From Pelagihabitans sp037969055 (GTDB taxonomy: Bacteria > Bacteroidota > Bacteroidia > Flavobacteriales > Flavobacteriaceae): a stretch of 5,951 nucleotides of DNA. Position numbers and translations under genes: made by a program. The DNA lies in assembly GCA_037969055.1 (NCBI GenBank), contig JBBKWR010000398.1, positions 1-5,951 on the forward strand, read 5' to 3'. Below the pieces are notes generated by a model that did no database searches, was not told where the DNA came from, and worked only from the letters and a program-made list of their open reading frames with translations. This document shows, one piece after another, positions 5,588 through 5,951 of the stretch. Positions within the stretch are counted from its first letter, which is position 1. Every line of letters begins with the position of its first letter.

Positions 5588-5626
5588 CCCTCCGTAGCAA
5601 AATCATTAGGATTTTGCGAAGGAGGG
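5588..5626. repeat. Hairpin element, copy 2 (between tRNA-Arg and apt)
   Basis: CCCTCC-GTA-GCAAAATC pairs with GATTTTGC-GAA-GGAGGG around the loop ATTAG. Two perfect stems (6 and 8 bp) flank the same symmetric GTA/GAA internal loop seen at 3864-3900. The outer sequence is shared with that copy; the inner stem is different. It occupies the divergent gap between the leftward tRNA-Arg and rightward apt, directly next to the tRNA -7 box, so a leftward transcript would start within its outer arm. Confidence 0.75.
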
Positions 5627-5658
5627 CAAATATATTTCTTTTTACATTTAACCACAAA
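5627..5658 (-). promoter_or_regulatory. Bacteroidota-type promoter for tRNA-Arg
   Basis: On the minus strand TTTG (5658-5655), a 20-nt spacer and TATATTTG (5634-5627) match the TTTG/TAnnTTTG consensus exactly. Initiation would fall near 5620, giving a 5' leader of roughly 55 nt before the mature tRNA, to be removed by RNase P. No equally good site is seen for apt in the plus direction. Confidence 0.65.
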
Positions 5659-5676
5659 CTAACAGGAAAGTAAATA

Positions 5677-5951
5677 ATGGAATTAAAAAACTACATTAGG
5701 GATATTGAAAACTTTCCTTCGGAAGGAGTTGTTTTTAAGGATGTTACGCCACTTTTACAAGACAAAACCGCTTTTGCGTATGTGGTGAAGAGTCTCTTTG
5801 AAATGGTTGGTGACAAAAAGATTGACAAAGTGATCGGAATGGAAAGTAGGGGTTTTTTCTTTGCCCCACTACTGGCTTACAGATTAAATGCGGGTTTTGT
5901 GCCTGTACGCAAAATTGGAAAACTACCCGCCACAAAGATAGGCCAGACCTA
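5677..5951 (+). CDS. apt: Adenine phosphoribosyltransferase, 5' part (runs off the window)
   Basis: The first 91 codons are present and open to the window edge. Apt converts adenine and PRPP to AMP and pyrophosphate in cytoplasmic purine salvage. The start ATG 5677 follows a purine-rich AGGAAAG about 8 nt upstream. Diagnostic segments are IRDIENFPSEGVVFKDVTPL (7-26), IGMESRGFFFAPLLAYRL (53-70) and GFVPVRKIGKLP (73-84), all in the order and spacing of bacterial Apt. The PRPP-binding loop (usually VDDLLATGGT) lies beyond the window, so catalytic completeness cannot be checked. The gene is divergent from tRNA-Arg with a 111-nt gap containing the hairpin at 5588-5626. No plus-strand promoter fits well: TACATTTA at 5643-5650 lacks a correctly spaced TTG. 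Confidence 0.93.
   Translation, partial: MELKNYIRDIENFPSEGVVFKDVTPLLQDKTAFAYVVKSLFEMVGDKKIDKVIGMESRGFFFAPLLAYRLNAGFVPVRKIGKLPATKIGQT

Noticed and set aside
5288..5657. Open readings on both strands spanning the tRNA (plus 5292-5597, minus 5288-5527 and 5412-5657)
   Set aside because: They contain the classic spurious peptides produced by translating a tRNA gene and run through repeats and terminators; none has independent support.
5714..5732. Palindrome CCTTCGGAAGG inside the apt start region
   Set aside because: The codons encode the conserved Apt segment NFPSEG, so protein constraint is a sufficient explanation.

Overview
The window looks like a chromosomal segment from a marine-type Flavobacteriaceae (Bacteroidota). 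The clues are two sites matching the Bacteroidota promoter consensus (TTG or TTTG, about 18-20 nt, then TAnnTTTG), A-rich start regions without strong Shine-Dalgarno sequences, a lipoprotein with a Bacteroidota-style K-D-E surface-export signal after its cysteine, a tRNA with no encoded CCA, and protein sequences that read as flavobacterial (ClpS, BglX-type GH3, split YeeE/YedE pair, Apt). The genus cannot be fixed from the sequence alone.

Layout: (1) 1-195, 3' end of clpS on the plus strand. (2) 196-776, about 580 AT-rich bases with no convincing gene. (3) 777-3065, a complete secreted GH3 beta-glucosidase (bglX-like). (4) 3066-3377, a convergent intergenic stretch. (5) 3378-4463, on the minus strand, a two-gene YeeE/YedE-type membrane transporter pair; the genes are separated by 111 nt that carry a hairpin, and the first has a consensus promoter only 15 nt before its ATG. 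(6) 4527-5000, also minus, a small lipocalin-like lipoprotein. (7) 5001-5491, gene-free but dense in structure: two copies of a 50-bp repeat, several hairpins and terminators, and a 17-nt scar identical to the 3' end of the neighbouring tRNA. (8) 5492-5565, minus, tRNA-Arg(ACG) with its own terminator and a good candidate promoter. (9) 5677 to the end, plus, the 5' part of apt, which runs off the window.

Functionally the genes are a mix of housekeeping (ClpS N-degron adaptor, tRNA-Arg, purine salvage by Apt) and accessory envelope functions (periplasmic beta-glucoside hydrolysis, probable import of a sulfur compound, one surface lipoprotein of unknown role). Only the two YeeE/YedE genes look like a functional unit. 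The GH3 gene stands alone, without SusC/SusD or other carbohydrate genes in view.

I do not see a convincing new multi-gene system. The most unusual material is non-coding: the repeat and hairpin cluster beside tRNA-Arg, which looks like the remains of a lost second tRNA copy plus a dispersed 50-bp element, and a 37-39 nt hairpin family with conserved outer arms found both between the transporter genes and between tRNA-Arg and apt.
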